Assembly: GCF_002954355.1 (NCBI RefSeq)
Contig: NZ_MQVV01000012.1
Coordinates: 372,001-436,000, forward strand
Direction: 5' to 3'
DNA: 64,000 nucleotides
Origin: Nonlabens tegetincola
GTDB taxonomy: Bacteria > Bacteroidota > Bacteroidia > Flavobacteriales > Flavobacteriaceae
The translations under genes and the position numbers were made by a program. This document shows positions 17,263 to 25,448 of this stretch, one piece after another. Position 1 is the first letter of the stretch; each line of letters opens with the position of its first letter. The notes beneath the pieces were generated by a model, which worked only from the letters and a program-made list of their open reading frames with translations, did not search any database and was not told the origin of the DNA.

Positions 17263-18608
17263 ATTTGGATTTGGGAAGTAGTGGTTACGCATTGAGGTCT
17301 TTGTCTTTCAATGATATTGTTTTCATCTCTTTCATCTAAAACCTCTTGAATCAGTTCAGTAGCAATAAGTCTAACAATTAATGAATTGACAGCATTTCCT
17401 AAAGCTTTGAAAGCTGCATTATCGTTTTCAGGTAATCTGATACCTTCCAAAGATTGTAATCTTAGAGCCTCATTTTGTGAAATATATCTTTTTTCCCACC
17501 CTATTATCGGTTTTTGTGTATTTGTACAAACCAATGATGGAAAAAAATTAGGATGTTTTATTCTTATTCCAGACGCTCTAAATTGAAGAAAATAATTGTA
17601 GATATTTCGTTCACTATCTCCCACATTCCATTCCAGTTTTTGCCAACTTTGTGAAGGTAGACTTGAAATTTTGCGAATAGACTTATCGATAAACTTTTTA
17701 TTCTCTTTGTAGAAATCTCTGTTCTTTCTTATGTATTTCTTTTTCCATTCAGGGAATTTTTTGGTCACTCTTGCATAACTTGGTAGATTTTGCATTTGTT
17801 CTTTAACAGGCATATTATCCAATGAGACACCAAAGTTTCCTTTGTATTGTGCAAGTTCTTTTTTTGTCATTCGATGAGGATAGGTGTCTTCGAAAGGATA
17901 AGTTGCGCCAAATTCCATACTCCAAATAGGGAATCCTGGAATTTTTATTTCAGTCGGAATATCGGATAGAAATTCTTGCCATATATCAAGACATTCGATT
18001 TTGACTTTCGGAAGTCGTTTAGCTTTATTTGAATTATTATCTATGAAATTCGATATATTAATTTCATCAGCCTTTTGGGCATCAATTGATTCAAAACTAA
18101 AGTGCTCAAGTCCGTTTAAAGACCCAACTATGAAGATACGTTGTCTATGTTGCGGAATTCCAAAGTCCTGAGGTGAGTATATTTCGTGGCTTACTTCATA
18201 TCCTAATTCCTCCAATTTTGATTTCATATATTCCCAAGTTTCCTCATTATCGTGCTTTGCTATAAAAGGAACATTTTCAAGAATGAAATAAGTCGGCTCT
18301 CTATGCTCTAAAATTCTTGCGATTTCGTCGAACAAAGTTCCACGGTCATCAGAGCGACCAAGTTGTTTTCCAGCTTTCGAAAATGGTTGACAAGGGAATC
18401 CAGCACAAAGTATGTCGTGCGGTGGTATAGTATCAATTTCTTCCTCCACTATTTTTTTTATATCGCCGTGAACTTCGATATTCCAGTTGTCTTGATAAAC
18501 TTGTCTAAGATTATAATCAAGTTCGCTGGCAAATACACATTCGTGTCCAAGTTCGTGAAGCGCTTTGTGAAAGCCTCCAAGACCTGCGAACAAGTCAATA
18601 AATCTCAT
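17259..18608 (-). CDS. DNA (cytosine-5) methyltransferase
   Basis: 449 residues with the C5-methylase motifs in order: DLFAGLGGFH (5-14, SAM binding), GFPCQPFS (70-77, catalytic Cys73), ENV (111-113), QHRQRIFIVG (153-162), a variable target-recognition region, and the C-terminal ALGNAVNS. It protects host DNA from the nuclease in the same operon. The recognition sequence cannot be read from the protein. First gene of the four-gene operon; about 200 bp without a gene lie upstream. Confidence 0.95.
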   Translation of the reverse strand: MRFIDLFAGLGGFHKALHELGHECVFASELDYNLRQVYQDNWNIEVHGDIKKIVEEEIDTIPPHDILCAGFPCQPFSKAGKQLGRSDDRGTLFDEIARILEHREPTYFILENVPFIAKHDNEETWEYMKSKLEELGYEVSHEIYSPQDFGIPQHRQRIFIVGSLNGLEHFSFESIDAQKADEINISNFIDNNSNKAKRLPKVKIECLDIWQEFLSDIPTEIKIPGFPIWSMEFGATYPFEDTYPHRMTKKELAQYKGNFGVSLDNMPVKEQMQNLPSYARVTKKFPEWKKKYIRKNRDFYKENKKFIDKSIRKISSLPSQSWQKLEWNVGDSERNIYNYFLQFRASGIRIKHPNFFPSLVCTNTQKPIIGWEKRYISQNEALRLQSLEGIRLPENDNAAFKALGNAVNSLIVRLIATELIQEVLDERDENNIIERQRPQCVTTTSQIQI

Positions 18609-18811
18609 CTATATTTTCTGGTTTTATCATTTATATTTTCATTTCTTTCAGGTTGTCAAAATAAAAAGAATAATTGTTATTCCATTACGGTTTTTCTCAT
18701 TTTCAATTTAGCGCAAAGGCAGAAAACAACACTTTTGGTTTTTTGAGCGTTGGCTTTTGTGTCGGCAAAAACCAAATGTGCTGTTTGTGCGGTTGGCTTT
18801 TCATAGCTTGT
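18609..18811. other. upstream region of the restriction operon
   Basis: AT-rich and without a credible gene. It must hold the promoter of the restriction operon, but I see no confident -33/-7 pair. It contains the right copy of the flanking direct repeat (18738-18754) and further GCGTTGGC- and GGTTGGC-like segments that may be remnants of another cassette boundary. Confidence 0.5.
18738..18754. repeat. direct repeat flanking the restriction operon, right copy
   Basis: GTTTTTTGAGCGTTGGC, the partner of 12422-12438 (two adjacent differences). Confidence 0.5.
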
Positions 18812-19055
18812 GGCTAACACACACAGTTTATATCAAGTTCACGCAGAATGCGCAGCATTCTAGAGTGTACGGTAGCTGTTGGTTTGGTTAGTAATTAGTT
18901 TTCTCAAATATATTGAATTCCATACTAATAACGTAGTAGTGAGGATTGAGAAAACAGGTATTTTTTATATTGAAATTAGGATTATGTCATGATCCAAATT
19001 ATACTAGAAACTAGTCGAAAAAACGCTTGGTTCTTAGCTTAGTTCATTGTTGGCG
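18812..19055. repeat. cassette-type repeat E2
   Basis: About 240 bp from GGCTAACACACACAG to GTTGGCG (19049-19055). It is near-identical over about 210 bp to E3 and includes a hairpin-like pair TTTTCTCAAATATATTG and GAGGATTGAGAAAA. It ends 14 bp before the stop of the next gene. Confidence 0.7.
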
Positions 19056-19069
19056 TGTCGTTTTTTATT

Positions 19070-19519
19070 TTAATTATTCCATTCATACCAATAATGTCGT
19101 CCTAGTCCTAGGTCAGTGAAGAAGTATAAGTGGATTGAAATTGCTACGGGTAAAATCAAAGCTGCAATTATTTTTTCTTTCAATTCAGCTTCTTTTCTTT
19201 TAAAGATTCCGAACAGAAGTATCGAATAGGAAAGAACCAATCCTATAAATAATAATGTGTGAATCCATCCGAGTCCTTCTCTGTCATGCGTTCCACCTGA
19301 ATAAAGTTTAATTCCAACGTCATGCAGAATTATAAATCCTGTTATAATTCCACTTAAACTTATTGGTTTCAAAGTCTTTGCTCCCAAAGTCATAACGAGT
19401 GTCATAGCGGATAATGCAATGGGTGTATATGTAATTCCATTTGGAGCAAAGAAGTGTCCATTTATCAAATTAATTAAAATGATAAAGAATGAAATTAATA
19501 TCGCAGTTTTAGTTTTCAT
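19070..19519 (-). CDS. four-helix membrane protein, unknown
   Basis: 149 residues with hydrophobic segments near 7-25, 32-66, 87-107 and 118-136, and a His/Asp-containing loop GGTHDREGLGWIH. No family recognised. It is a stand-alone gene enclosed by repeats E2 and E3, the typical single-gene unit of this island. Confidence 0.65.
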   Translation of the reverse strand: MKTKTAILISFFIILINLINGHFFAPNGITYTPIALSAMTLVMTLGAKTLKPISLSGIITGFIILHDVGIKLYSGGTHDREGLGWIHTLLFIGLVLSYSILLFGIFKRKEAELKEKIIAALILPVAISIHLYFFTDLGLGRHYWYEWNN

Positions 19520-19531
19520 TTTTCAAATGAC

Positions 19532-19776
19532 ACACAACACGCACAGGTTATGGCGAGTTTACGCAGAATGCGTAGTGTTCAGTAGTGTACGGTAGCTATT
19601 GGTTTGGTTAGTAATTAGTTTTCTCAAATATATTGAATTCCATACTTATAAAGTAGGAGTGAGGATTGAGAAAATGAGCCTATTGAATAATGAAATAGGA
19701 ATTATGTCATGATCCAAATTATGCTAGAAGCCAATTGAAAAAAACACTTGGTTCTCAGCTAGGTTTATTGTTATGC
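19532..19776. repeat. cassette-type repeat E3
   Basis: 245 bp from ACACAAC (19532-19538) to GTTATGC (19770-19776), with the inverted ends separating two minus-strand genes by about 10 bp on each side. Body closely matches E2. Confidence 0.72.
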
Positions 19777-19785
19777 ATAGCTTTT

Positions 19786-20487
19786 TTATTCTTCCATTTC
19801 ATCCTCTGTCCATGTAGAGTCAAGGAAATATTTATTATTCTCTTCTTTAAAACTTCCAAACATCAAAGTCGTGTCTGGTGAACTTACTGTAAACCAAGCT
19901 CCACTATTAATTGAATACTCAAATTTAATTGAACCTTGCAGTAATTTCCCGTGAATTCTGCACGGATAATGTCCAAATAAATGGTGCCATTCCGGTCCAC
20001 TAATTGGTTTTGATTGCTGAATTATACTTTCTATCTCGAATTTATTTAAAGTCCAATTATTGCAAGCTGTTGTGTCCTTGTCAGAGGAAGGATAGTCATT
20101 CGATTTTTCAAGTTCCAATATTTCAAAGCCTTTCTTGTAGTCAAATAATGCAGTTTCTAGTTTGGTCGTAGGTTGCAGTAAAATCGTATCAGTTGAGTTA
20201 TTTGGGAAAATGATTTTTTGTGTTTCGTAACCGTCTTTAGAAAAGAACATTGTTATTTCATTACACCTTCCTGCAAACCCATAAATTTCGTAGTCTCCAT
20301 TTTCACCTGTCATTGTTTTTCTATTGAATGAGTTGTTCAGGTCGCTTGTGTCCATTTTCCCTATAGCAACATTTTCAATAGGTTTCTTTGTCAATTTGTC
20401 CAAAACAACTCCCGATAAATGGTATTGACAGTCGCAAGAACCCAAAGTCAAGAAGAGAATAAATATTATCAGAAATTTTTGTCTCAT
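19786..20487 (-). CDS. lipoprotein with carboxypeptidase-regulatory-like domain
   Basis: 233 residues. Lipoprotein signal with GSC (Cys18), then an Ig-like fold of the carboxypeptidase-regulatory type: LSGVVLDKLTKKPIENVAI, GENGDYEIYGFAG, and a strand-rich segment ending DTILLQPT. The C-terminal half is unfamiliar. Such proteins are cell-surface or periplasmic; the function here is unknown. Stand-alone unit between E3 and E4. Confidence 0.65.
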   Translation of the reverse strand: MRQKFLIIFILFLTLGSCDCQYHLSGVVLDKLTKKPIENVAIGKMDTSDLNNSFNRKTMTGENGDYEIYGFAGRCNEITMFFSKDGYETQKIIFPNNSTDTILLQPTTKLETALFDYKKGFEILELEKSNDYPSSDKDTTACNNWTLNKFEIESIIQQSKPISGPEWHHLFGHYPCRIHGKLLQGSIKFEYSINSGAWFTVSSPDTTLMFGSFKEENNKYFLDSTWTEDEMEE

Positions 20488-20499
20488 TGTTTTTTTAAT

Positions 20500-20633
20500 G
20501 TGCTACATCGGTTGGGTTATGAGTAGTTGCGTGGTTTAAGCACTTAACTTTGCCAGTACACACTAAACTGAAAATCCGCGAGGATTTTCGTAAGTAGGCT
20601 AGAACTAGCAATGAATTATACACATTGTTAGCA
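20500..20633. repeat. cassette-type repeat E4
   Basis: 134 bp bounded by GTGCTAC and GTTAGCA with imperfectly complementary arms (TTATGAGTAGTTGC and GCAATGAATTATA) and an inner perfect stem GAAAATCC/GGATTTTC. The body is related to 22797-22906 (TAGTTGCGTGGTTTAAGCAC). Confidence 0.7.
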
Positions 20634-20641
20634 ACTGCCTT

Positions 20642-21187
20642 TTAACTTCCCGCAATTCTATACCAATTATCTCCTAAATCTTCGATTACTTTAATTGTAT
20701 AATGGTCAACATTAAAATATTCAGTTCCTAGTTTTCTATCAGAATGAAGATATAAATATCCCCAAATGCTATCTAAAAACCCATCAACTACAAAAAGAGA
20801 ATAATCATCAATCTTTTGGTAACTTCTCAATTCAGACTCTTCTAGATATTTTCTGAAATTTTCAAAAACTTCTTCGTCAATGCTTTGGTCTTGCAGAATG
20901 AGTTTGTAGTAAGTTCCATATTCGTCATCGGTTTCTTTTTCATTCATTCGGACTGAAATTCCATTAATCCGTTTAGTATACCTTTGGCAGTCATCTAGTT
21001 CAAAAATCTTCTCATAATTTTCTAAATCGGCTATAAATTTTGAAGCCGTTCCTTTATTTAAATCAACACTATGAGGTTCAGGAATTGCAGAGGCAAACAT
21101 TAAACCAGGAAGAATTTTAATAACGAATAGTATCAATATTGCTATTCCAATTAATATTCCGATTATTTTTCCTTTGCGTAATGTCAT
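20642..21187 (-). CDS. membrane-anchored protein, unknown
   Basis: 181 residues: one N-terminal membrane helix (about 8-33) and a soluble domain with a Tyr/Asp-rich composition. Single-gene unit between E4 and E5. No recognised family. Confidence 0.6.
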   Translation of the reverse strand: MTLRKGKIIGILIGIAILILFVIKILPGLMFASAIPEPHSVDLNKGTASKFIADLENYEKIFELDDCQRYTKRINGISVRMNEKETDDEYGTYYKLILQDQSIDEEVFENFRKYLEESELRSYQKIDDYSLFVVDGFLDSIWGYLYLHSDRKLGTEYFNVDHYTIKVIEDLGDNWYRIAGS

Positions 21188-21197
21188 TTTAGGTTGT

Positions 21198-21330
21198 TGC
21201 TAACGGTCTAATATAACCGTCAGTTACGGGTTTATATGCGTTAATTTTCGGTTAGGCACAGACGTTAGCAATTCCGAGTGGATTTGTACGTAGTCGAATC
21301 CGCCGTAATTGCGGTTATACGGTGTTAGTT
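21198..21330. repeat. cassette-type repeat E5
   Basis: 133 bp from TGCTAAC (21198-21204) to GTTAGTT (21324-21330). Arms CTAACGGTCTAATATAACCG and CGGTTATACGGTGTTAG are partly complementary. It has a GC-richer interior with GGTTAGGC. Confidence 0.65.
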
Positions 21331-21345
21331 TTAGCACTTTAATTT

Positions 21346-21753
21346 TCATTCATTGAGTAGTTTGTCAAATCTCCATTTCTCAACTTTTTTAATTCTCAAT
21401 ATTCTGTCCGCAAGCTCAGAATTATATGAACATCTTGAGTTATTAAATCCAATCCAGGTTGGAAAGAACTTTTTCGCCATTCTAAAAATCGATTTATCAA
21501 ATTTTTTAGAGCGCATAAATCCGACATTATTATCAGGTCCTACAATTAAATTCATTCTATGATTTAAAACATATTTAAATGCGTCTTGTAAATGATGATT
21601 TCGACTTTCCCATAATCCTTCATCTTCCCAAATAAACGCATCAGACATCGTTTCATATTCCATTTTTGGGCTATCAATTCTAGATTCTGTTGGTAGTGTT
21701 TCTTTATTCCTAATGAACGTTATCCAAATCCATATTTTTAAAATAAAATTCAT
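21346..21753 (-). CDS. hypothetical protein
   Basis: 135 residues with no signal peptide; the N-terminus is hydrophobic for only about 15 residues, then a soluble region with many aromatic residues (FIWEDEGLWESRNHHLQDAF). No family recognised. Single-gene unit between E5 and E6. Confidence 0.55.
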   Translation of the reverse strand: MNFILKIWIWITFIRNKETLPTESRIDSPKMEYETMSDAFIWEDEGLWESRNHHLQDAFKYVLNHRMNLIVGPDNNVGFMRSKKFDKSIFRMAKKFFPTWIGFNNSRCSYNSELADRILRIKKVEKWRFDKLLNE

Positions 21754-21774
21754 TTATCGGTTTGAGTATTTTAT

Positions 21775-21908
21775 TAAAGCGGTTTTGGCTATGGTTTCGT
21801 TACGGAATGGTACGCGAGTATCATTCCGCCGTAACCATAAATTTAGCAAAAAGGCTTGAAATTCCGATTAGGAATTTCAGCCGTAATGAACTATAGCTGT
21901 TGTTGTGT
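21775..21908. repeat. cassette-type repeat E6
   Basis: About 134 bp, ending with GTTGTGT (21902-21908). It contains TTTTGGCTATGGTTTCGTTACGG and GGAATTTCAGCCGTAATGAACTATAG-like segments shared with E10 and E11. The left core is not clear. Confidence 0.6.
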
Positions 21909-21923
21909 GTTCGTTTTTTATTC

Positions 21924-22430
21924 TTAAATATTTATAATTTCTAAATTTTGCTGGACAACTTGTTTTTCAGTCCGTCTTTCATTTTCTCTAATATCAATAA
22001 CTTTAGCAAGCTTTTCCGTCAGACCATTTTCAGTTTCTTGCGATATAATTAAATGGATTTTCTTTTCGCCTTTTTTTCGATTTTCAATCTCATTTAAATA
22101 GATTCTTAATAATTCAATCCGCCATCCTTCTTCCATCTGTCCAAACTCCTCTATAATAATCAGCGAATTATTTTCAGATATCCAATCCCAATGAAAATCT
22201 AAAATTTGATTTCCATTATAGCTTTTTGCATCATACCAAGGTTCATATAGTTTTTCCTTTTTTATGAAATCATAATATTCATCAAATAATTTCATATTTG
22301 AAGGAAAGCGAAACACCTCAAAATTCACTCCTATAATCAAGTCATTAATAAATTTCCGCCTTTCAGTTTCCGATTTTCCAGTAATCAAAAGGTGTTTTTT
22401 ATTCAATATGTTTTTAGCTTTCTCAATCAT
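21924..22430 (-). CDS. small P-loop ATPase-like protein
   Basis: 168 residues with a Walker A-like segment LLITGKSETERRK (14-26, GKS present but the usual GxxxxGK spacing is not intact) and a Walker B-like IIIEEFG (91-97). It looks like a stand-alone minimal AAA-type ATPase without helical lid features I can assign. No partner is encoded in the same unit. Function unknown. Confidence 0.55.
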   Translation of the reverse strand: MIEKAKNILNKKHLLITGKSETERRKFINDLIIGVNFEVFRFPSNMKLFDEYYDFIKKEKLYEPWYDAKSYNGNQILDFHWDWISENNSLIIIEEFGQMEEGWRIELLRIYLNEIENRKKGEKKIHLIISQETENGLTEKLAKVIDIRENERRTEKQVVQQNLEIINI

Positions 22431-22442
22431 TTTTCAAATGAC

Positions 22443-22906
22443 ACACAACACGCACAGGTTATGGCGAGTTCACGCAGAATGCGCAGCATTCTAGAGTGTA
22501 CGGTAGCCACTCTTGCATCCGACGAGTGCGCTTTCGCGAAAGCGGCATGAGAGGAATGCACAAATTTGCTATAACCGTAGTTGTTGACGGTACCAGTAAC
22601 GCTGGTTAGTGTTTAATTGTTTAGGTTATAAATATAGTTAGATAAAAGCAAATTACAGCGACTTGTCTCCGACGAGCAAACGCAGTTTGCGAGAGGAAGA
22701 CACGCGTGGATCTAACCTACAAGTTCAGGAGAGAATTGAGCGCTAGCGAAATGGCCTGAACGACCGTAGGTATCGTCCAGCAACGGTCTATGCTATGAGT
22801 AGTTGCGTGGTTTAAGCACTAAATCTAGCAAGTAAATACCGAATAGAAAATCCGTGAGGATTTTCAGAAGGAGGCGAGAACTAGCAATAAACTATATACG
22901 TTGTAG
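22443..22906. repeat. long composite cassette repeat E7
   Basis: 464 bp from ACACAAC (22443-22449) to GTTGTAG (22900-22906). The first 350 bp are nearly identical to E9 and mostly to E10. Two hairpin modules lie at 22514-22560 and 22664-22702, the 51-bp block at 22735-22785, and an E4-like body from 22797. No gene. Confidence 0.75.
22530..22543. repeat. GCTTTCGCGAAAGC palindrome, copy 3
   Basis: Perfect copy forming the tip of the first hairpin module in repeat E7. Confidence 0.95.
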
Positions 22907-22913
22907 TACCTAG

Positions 22914-23867
22914 TTATTTTAAACGGTAGATTGTCTTGTTTTTTTCTCCTATTTTTTCAAATAAACTTAATTCAACTCCTTTTTTTAAATCTCTACTCGC
23001 AGTTGCTGAAGAAATGTGTTTAAAAATATCCATATAGTCTTTTCTTGTAAATTCTATATTATTTAATGAAACATAATATTCCAATCTATCTTTTTCATTT
23101 AACGTCCGATTATTAAAATCTAATAGCTGACTTATTGAAATGTCAATTACATTAAGCATATATTCAATAAACTTAGTTGATTTTCCAGATTTATCACTTT
23201 CAGCCAAAGCTTGATAATATTTTTCCTGGTCATTACTGATTAAAGTTTCAAAAGGTAAAAATTCAAATATTGGATATTTTTCCATTAAAATTAAAGTTTG
23301 CCATAATCTTCCCATTCTACCATTTCCATCCAAAAAAGGATGTATAAACTCCATTTCGTAATGGAAGACACAACTTTTAATTAACTCAATTTCATCAGAT
23401 TTTTTCAAATATTCAAAAAGGTCTTTCATTAAGTATGGCACATTTTCAAATGATGGTGCTAAATGCTCAATTTTAGAGCCTTTTACAATTCCGACACTTT
23501 GATTTCTATATTTTCCAGAATTTTCGATTAAACCTTGCATTAGGTTTTGGTGTGCTTTTAAAAAAGATTTTTCATTAGAAGGATCGTAATCTTCTAAATT
23601 TTCATAGATTTTGATTGCATTTAAAACTTCAATAACATCTTTTTTAGGTCCAATAACTCGTTTGTTTTCAAGAAGTGCAGTAATTTGTTCCTCTGTAAGT
23701 GTGTTTCCTTCTATTTTTAACGAAGAATGAATAGTTTTGATTCTATTCTGTTTTCTCAATTTAGGTGAAGGTCTGTTTAATAAATTAGCATTTACTTCTC
23801 CTATTTTCTCTGAAATAGAAGTTATTAATTTTAAAATGGAAGATGTTATTTCGTAAGGTGGTTTCAT
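22914..23867 (-). CDS. Fic family protein (inhibitory helix in the same chain)
   Basis: 317 residues from the ATG at 23867 (MKPPYEIT, the usual Fic start); an in-frame ATG at 23882 lies inside a palindrome. Active-site motif HPFLDGNGRMGR (176-187) is intact, and the inhibitory motif SLKIEG (49-54, Glu53) precedes it, so this is a self-inhibited Fic of the N-terminal-inhibitor class. Fic proteins usually transfer AMP to target proteins. The C-terminal 60 residues look like a winged helix, a possible DNA-binding part. Stand-alone unit between E7 and E8; stress or defence role is possible but not shown. Confidence 0.92.
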   Translation of the reverse strand: MKPPYEITSSILKLITSISEKIGEVNANLLNRPSPKLRKQNRIKTIHSSLKIEGNTLTEEQITALLENKRVIGPKKDVIEVLNAIKIYENLEDYDPSNEKSFLKAHQNLMQGLIENSGKYRNQSVGIVKGSKIEHLAPSFENVPYLMKDLFEYLKKSDEIELIKSCVFHYEMEFIHPFLDGNGRMGRLWQTLILMEKYPIFEFLPFETLISNDQEKYYQALAESDKSGKSTKFIEYMLNVIDISISQLLDFNNRTLNEKDRLEYYVSLNNIEFTRKDYMDIFKHISSATASRDLKKGVELSLFEKIGEKNKTIYRLK

Positions 23868-23870
23868 TTG

Positions 23871-23894
23871 TGATACTATCATTTGATAGTATCA
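23871..23894. promoter_or_regulatory. palindromic operator at the Fic start
   Basis: Perfect 11-bp arms TGATACTATCA (23871-23881) and TGATAGTATCA (23884-23894) separated by two bases, ending 4 bp before the likely start codon. The position would block transcription or translation initiation, so self-repression by the Fic C-terminal domain is a plausible reading. Confidence 0.65.
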
Positions 23895-23947
23895 AAGATA
23901 TAATAATTTAATCTGGATAATCTTATGACACGTGATTTTTTAATTAT

Positions 23948-23999
23948 ACACAACGGTTAGTATATGAGCCGTTTTAATGGCTTATATATATTGTTGTAC
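23948..23999. repeat. minimal cassette-type repeat E8 (52 bp)
   Basis: The shortest element of the set: ACACAAC (23948-23954), an arm with TATATGAGCC, an 8-nt centre, the arm GGCTTATATA and GTTGTAC (23993-23999). Left and right halves are complementary almost throughout. The next gene's stop is 13 bp away. Confidence 0.75.
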
Positions 24000-24012
24000 T
24001 TAGTTGTTTTGT

Positions 24013-24658
24013 CTATAAATATTCATGATAAATCATTGTCATTACAATTGAATTATAAACACCATGGCAAATAATTGAGTACCATAAATTTCTTTTGAAT
24101 AATAGGAATAGTATAAGGTATACAGATCCTATTATTAATGCATTAATAAGCCCCAAAGTACCTAGTTGGAAATGATAAGCGCCAAATATGCAGGCAGTCA
24201 GAGCGAAACTTATATGCGTGGAATATGCGCTCTGAAAAATTTTTTCTAAACGTGTAAAGATGAATCCATGAAAAACAATTTCCTCATATAATCCACCTAT
24301 TAACCATCCCATTATTAATGTGAAAAAGTATTGCCATTTATTTTCTCTTATGAAGTCATAAAGCCCAATATCTGGATCTTCAAAGGTTATAAAATACTCT
24401 AGAATTGGAAAAAAGACCAATTGCATAAAGCTTAATGAGACAACTGCAACAAGGGTTCCGATTAAAATTGAGTTTATTTTTAAATCGCTTAAAGCTGAAG
24501 CCAATGTCAGAAAAAGTCTCTTTAGAATATTTCAAAACCATCCAGACAAAAAATAAAATGGGAATGCTATATCCGAATAATGGAATAAGCTCAGCATGTG
24601 GCAAAATGACAATAGTACATATTGCTATAATATTGATTAGAATCTCTTTTGCTCTCAT
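24013..24658 (-). pseudogene. CPBP-family intramembrane protease, frameshifted
   Basis: Reading from the ATG at 24658, the frame runs to KRF and then breaks near a run of five T (24477-24481, A on the coding strand). Removing one A joins it to a second frame that continues as KINSILIGTLVAVV to the stop at 24013. The joined protein has the CPBP/CAAX-protease motifs: EEIVFHGFIF, a GAYHF segment and HGVYNS, in a polytopic membrane protein. Either the gene is decayed or one base is wrong in the assembly. Family members process prenylated proteins or bacteriocins; role here unknown. Confidence 0.75.
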
Positions 24659-24669
24659 ACTTTAATTAA

Positions 24670-25135
24670 GTACAACACGCACAGGTTATGGCGAGTTCAC
24701 ACAGAATGCGCAGCATTCTAGAGTGTACGGTAGCCATTCTTGCATCCGACGATTGCGCTTTCGCGAAAGCGGCATGAGAGGAATGCACAAATTTGCTATA
24801 ACCGTAGTTGTTGACGGTACCAGTAACGCTGGTTAGTGTTTAGTTGTTTAGGTTATAAATATAGTTAGATAAAAGCAAATTACAGCGACTTGTCTCCGAC
24901 GAGCAAACGCAATTTGCGAGAGGAAGACACGCGTGGATCTAACTTATAAGTTCAGGAGAGAATTGAGCGCTAGCGAAATGGTCTGAACGACCGTAGGTAT
25001 CGTCCAGCAACGGTCTAGTATAAGAATAGTAGCGGATTTTGAACCGCTAACTTTTCGGTTAAACGCAGACCTTTTTTAATTTACTTTATTTCGTTTTAGC
25101 GATTAAACCGCTATTATTTTTATACATTGTTGTGC
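24670..25135. repeat. long composite cassette repeat E9
   Basis: 466 bp from GTACAAC (24670-24676) to GTTGTGC (25129-25135). Nearly identical to E7 for about 350 bp; the 51-bp block is at 24962-25012. The last 115 bp instead match E1. The -1 frame tail of the gene to the right ends inside it at 25120. Confidence 0.75.
24757..24770. repeat. GCTTTCGCGAAAGC palindrome, copy 4
   Basis: Perfect copy at the hairpin tip in repeat E9. Confidence 0.95.
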
Positions 25136-25448
25136 CTAGTATTTTTCCATTCTCTTAGATACTTTATTGGAAATGGTAATACTGTCAAATCTCCATTCTT
25201 AACAAAGTCTACATTCATAAGAGGAAGTATTTTGTCAAAAACATATTCAGAATTTCCGTAAGTTTCAATTTCTCTAATGACTGAAGCTCTTGATATAGAT
25301 TGTTGAATTCCCTTTCCTTTTATACCAACAAAATAAAAATTTCTTTCGTTTTCCTTAAAAGAATGAATATCTAACTGACTATCTAAAATTTCATACCTTG
25401 ACTTATCTCTAAAATAAGACTTTAATACTTCTCCTGTTTCCTTCTTAA
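25120..25448 (-). other. -1 frame continuation of the helicase partner gene
   Basis: After the six-A run at 25450-25455 the -1 frame stays open for about 109 codons, beginning with VKKETGEVLKSYF and ending with WKNTRHNNV at 25120. It has no stops and normal protein composition, in contrast to the 0 frame, which stops at 25422 after only 8 more codons. It is very probably the real C-terminus of the gene read from 26999, giving about 626 residues. Confidence 0.65.

Noticed and set aside
24435-24665. Plus-strand open frame over the CPBP gene
   Set aside because: Antisense shadow; the minus-strand frames carry the protease motifs.
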